Under the pieces are notes generated by a model that ran no database searches, was not told the DNA's origin, and saw only the letters and a list, made by a program, of their open reading frames with translations. Source: an uncultured Mailhella sp. (lineage in GTDB: Bacteria; Desulfobacterota; Desulfovibrionia; Desulfovibrionales; Desulfovibrionaceae). From it: a DNA stretch of 46,625 nt. Position numbers and translations under genes: made by a program. Shown here piece after piece: positions 44,512-46,625 of the stretch (position 1 is the first letter of the stretch; every line of letters starts with the position of its first letter). The DNA lies in NCBI GenBank assembly GCA_944323575.1, contig CALUTB010000012.1, positions 1-46,625 of the forward strand, read 5' to 3'.

Positions 44512-45354
44512 ATGAAAATCATCGACGTTCGCCTGCGTCCTCCGTTTCAGCCCTATCTGGGCGAGGGCAATATGTTCGACATGGAAGCCGACAACCCCTT
44601 TGCTCTGAAAAACTTTTATAAGAATTTCGGCATGAACCTTTCCGATTCCATGCGTGAGGCATCCATGGAAAAACTGTTCGAGGAAATGGATCGTGCCGGA
44701 GACATGAAAGGTGTGGTCTCCATCCGCAGAAATGCCAGAGGCTATGAAAACGAATCACTCGTAGAACTGCTTGCACAGTATCCCGACCGTTTTTTCGGCG
44801 CCTGCGGCATCCATCCCGACAGCAGTCCGGAAACCATAGCCACGCTTCAGCACTATGTGATCGACGGCCCCTGCATCACCGCGTTCATGGAACCGGGATT
44901 TCATGGTGTCATGATCGACGATGAAAAGCTCTTTCCCACCTATGGCTTCTGCGAAGAACATCATATTCCGCTTCTGATCTCCTTCGGAGGCTTTCATGGT
45001 TCCACGGATGAATTCTGCAGACCCATCCACGCCGGCCACGTTGCAGCGGCCTTCCCCAATCTGAAAATTGCTCTCTGCCATGCAGGCTGGCCCTGGGTGG
45101 AACATGCCGTCTGGCTGGCCTTCCGCTACCCCAACATTTACCTCTCTCCCGACATCTACGCCCTTCATGCCGCGGGTGCTCAGTCCTACATCGAAGCGGC
45201 CAACTATATGCTGCGCGACAAGATTCTCTACGGTTCCGCCTATCCCTGTGTGGACGTGGAAAGCTCCGTGGCCATGTATCTTGAGAAACTGCGTCCGGAA
45301 GTCGTGGAAAACATCATGTACAAAAATGCTGAAAGATTCTTCGGACTGAACTGA
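44512..45354 (+). CDS. Amidohydrolase-fold protein 2 lacking metal ligands
   Basis: A 280-residue paralogue of the 42055 gene. The start at 44512 has AAGGAG 6 nt upstream; the frame can be extended to 44452 but without support. D5-V-R7-L-R9 replaces the metal HxH; HIPLLISFGG lacks the strand-5 His; ILYGSAYPC has Ala for the final Asp. CHAGWPWVE keeps the strand-6 His and the FMEPGF loop is conserved. The same losses in both copies make a shared new chemistry more likely than decay. It is the last gene of the operon; a terminator-like stem follows. Confidence 0.85.
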   Translation: MKIIDVRLRPPFQPYLGEGNMFDMEADNPFALKNFYKNFGMNLSDSMREASMEKLFEEMDRAGDMKGVVSIRRNARGYENESLVELLAQYPDRFFGACGIHPDSSPETIATLQHYVIDGPCITAFMEPGFHGVMIDDEKLFPTYGFCEEHHIPLLISFGGFHGSTDEFCRPIHAGHVAAAFPNLKIALCHAGWPWVEHAVWLAFRYPNIYLSPDIYALHAAGAQSYIEAANYMLRDKILYGSAYPCVDVESSVAMYLEKLRPEVVENIMYKNAERFFGLN

Positions 45355-45454
45355 CAAGCCTTCCCTCAGACCATTTTCAGAAAGGCCATTAAGGCTCCTG
45401 TCTTCTGAAAATGCTGATGCCGGGCTTCGTTCGGCGTATTCTTCCGTTCCGTGC

Positions 45455-45493
45455 AAGGACCGTCGCTACAGTGCTGCGGTCCTTTCCTTTTTT
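45455..45493 (+). terminator. Terminator of the permease/amidohydrolase operon
   Basis: AAGGA-CCG / CGG-T-TCCTT stem with one bulge, then TCCTTTTTAATTT. Confidence 0.55.
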
Positions 45494-45523
45494 AATTTCT
45501 CCTTTCAACGACGCAATGGACAC

Positions 45524-45565
45524 AAAAAAGGGCTTCGATGATCACGACCCTGATCATCGAAGCCC
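45524..45565 (-). terminator. Terminator of ddh
   Basis: 15-bp perfect stem (45530-45544 with 45551-45565), 6-nt loop, then TTTTTT on the minus strand, 22 nt after the ddh stop. Confidence 0.9.
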
Positions 45566-45587
45566 TCGGTAATGGCAGAAAGCCGTC

Positions 45588-46577
45588 TTACAGCAGGTGC
45601 GCGCGAAGATCGGCACCATCCCGCGGAGAAAGCATGGCGGGCGCAATGTCGAATACGGTTCTTGCTCCGGTCTCACCCTTCTGCGCCAGACGGTAGGCGG
45701 CACGGGCATAGGCTGCCAGAACGCTGGAAGTAAATTCAGGATTGGAACCGAGTTTCAGGGAATACTCGATGACGTGCTTGGTCTCACCGTTTACGCCGGT
45801 GCAACCGGTGCGGATGACGAAGCCGCCGTGAGGAATGCCCTTATGATCACGGTCAAGCTCTTCCTGCGTGATGAAGGTCACCGTGGTATCATAATCGGCA
45901 AAGTAGTTGGGCATGGTCTTGATTTCATGCTCAATGGCAGCCTTGTCCGCACCCTCGGCGGCCACAACGAAACATTCGCGGGTATGCTTCTGGCGGGTGG
46001 TAAGCTCAGGATTGTTGCCGCTGCGCACGGCTTCCATGGCAGCAGGCACGGGCACGGTGTACTGGCGCGCATCAAGAACGCCCTTCACACGACGGATGGC
46101 ATCGGAATGCCCCTGACTGACACCACGTCCCCAGAATGTGTAGTCATGTCCGTCGGGAAGAATGCAGTTAGCATACAGACGATTCAGAGAAAACATTCCG
46201 GGGTCCCAGCCCACGGAAATGATACCGATGGTGCCCGCCTTGCGGGCCGCCTCATCCACGTGCTCGAAATGAGCGGGAATGTTGGCATGCGTATCGAAGC
46301 TGTCCACCACATTGAACATGGCGGCAAGGGCCGGAGTCTGTTCGGGAAGATCGGTGGCGCTGCCGCCGCAGAGTATCATCACGTCAATACGCCCTTTCCA
46401 CTGCTCCACATCTGCAAGTGAGCAGACGGGAACACCTTCGGTGAGGATCTTGACAGCGGAAGGATCACGACGGGAAAAAACCGCCACCAGCTCCTGATCG
46501 GGATTGGCGGCAACGGCCAGTTCAACGCCACGGCCGAGATTGCCGTAGCCTACGATGCCGATTCTGATCTTGGACAT
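45588..46577 (-). CDS. ddh: meso-Diaminopimelate D-dehydrogenase
   Basis: A 329-residue NADP-dependent enzyme that makes meso-diaminopimelate from tetrahydrodipicolinate and ammonia in one step, for lysine and peptidoglycan. The start at 46577 has GGAG 9 nt upstream; a further ATG at 46595 has no site. The Rossmann loop is GIVGYGNLGRG, followed by VFSRRDP as NADP-binding turn. SFDTHANIPAHFEHVD, ISVGWDPGMFSLNRLYA and FWGRGVSQGHSDAIRRVKGV are typical of Ddh. The C-terminus is the dimerisation and substrate domain. The gene is alone and has its own terminator. Its family occurs in scattered bacteria, including gut Desulfovibrionaceae and Bacteroidetes. Confidence 0.96.
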   Translation of the reverse strand: MSKIRIGIVGYGNLGRGVELAVAANPDQELVAVFSRRDPSAVKILTEGVPVCSLADVEQWKGRIDVMILCGGSATDLPEQTPALAAMFNVVDSFDTHANIPAHFEHVDEAARKAGTIGIISVGWDPGMFSLNRLYANCILPDGHDYTFWGRGVSQGHSDAIRRVKGVLDARQYTVPVPAAMEAVRSGNNPELTTRQKHTRECFVVAAEGADKAAIEHEIKTMPNYFADYDTTVTFITQEELDRDHKGIPHGGFVIRTGCTGVNGETKHVIEYSLKLGSNPEFTSSVLAAYARAAYRLAQKGETGARTVFDIAPAMLSPRDGADLRAHLL

Positions 46578-46625
46578 GAATGTAAACTCCATCATGAAGG
46601 TTTTGCTGACTTTTTTTGAACGATA

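Noticed and set aside
1..46625. CRISPR arrays, rRNA genes and insertion sequences
   Set aside because: I saw no regularly spaced repeats, rRNA sequence or transposase gene with terminal inverted repeats.

Overview
The window reads as a chromosomal segment of a host-associated Desulfovibrionaceae-type bacterium (Bilophila / Mailhella / Desulfovibrio relatives). This is an inference from gene content: an ilvBNC + ilvD biosynthetic block, a CbpA-CbpM-ClpB chaperone operon, two CobW-family metal GTPases, two-subunit class I fumarase, a TM1266-type hydrogenase regulator, a TyrS/RibB pair with an FMN riboswitch, meso-diaminopimelate dehydrogenase, and a porin whose reconstructed C-terminus ends in Phe. 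No sequence search was possible, so the taxon is not proven. Core genes are moderately GC-rich; the islands and their cargo are visibly richer in AT.

Positions 1-10557 are a tRNA-Asn insertion hotspot. The intact tRNA-Asn(GTT) lies at 10482-10557 on the minus strand. A 49-bp copy of its 3' end (10480-10528) is repeated at 3005-3053. Between the copies sits a ~7.4-kb integrative element: tyrosine integrase, an AT-hook protein, an AlpA-like regulator overlapping a PrimPol-DUF927 helicase, a 102-bp palindrome built of GGGACA iterons, a DUF5681 protein, two BamE-like lipoproteins and an XRE regulator. This layout resembles a P4-like satellite or small integrative plasmid. To its left (1-3004) a second element is suggested by a partial RecA-like replication ATPase and its own AlpA-like regulator, so the site probably holds a tandem array.

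From 11193 to 16296 (minus) lie ilvB-ilvN-ilvC and ilvD for branched-chain amino acid synthesis. Then come a patatin-like lipase, a TSCPD protein, two tandem CobW GTPases separated by three hairpins, a metallophosphatase, the TM1266-like protein, fumarase alpha and beta, a 1017-residue membrane protein with a PHP-like HxH motif that I cannot name, an orphan response regulator and a porin with an apparent one-base deletion near its 3' end.

From 31054 to 38248: clpB, cbpM and cbpA (heat-shock disaggregation), a small Cys-containing protein, tyrS, and ribB under an FMN riboswitch. From 38313 to 45354: a glycosyltransferase, a LysR regulator, and a divergent cluster in which two different permeases each precede an amidohydrolase-fold protein. 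Both amidohydrolase-fold proteins have lost the HxH and Asp metal ligands of that superfamily. This cluster and the palindrome next to the PrimPol gene are the most novel-looking parts. The window ends with ddh (minus strand, 45588-46577).
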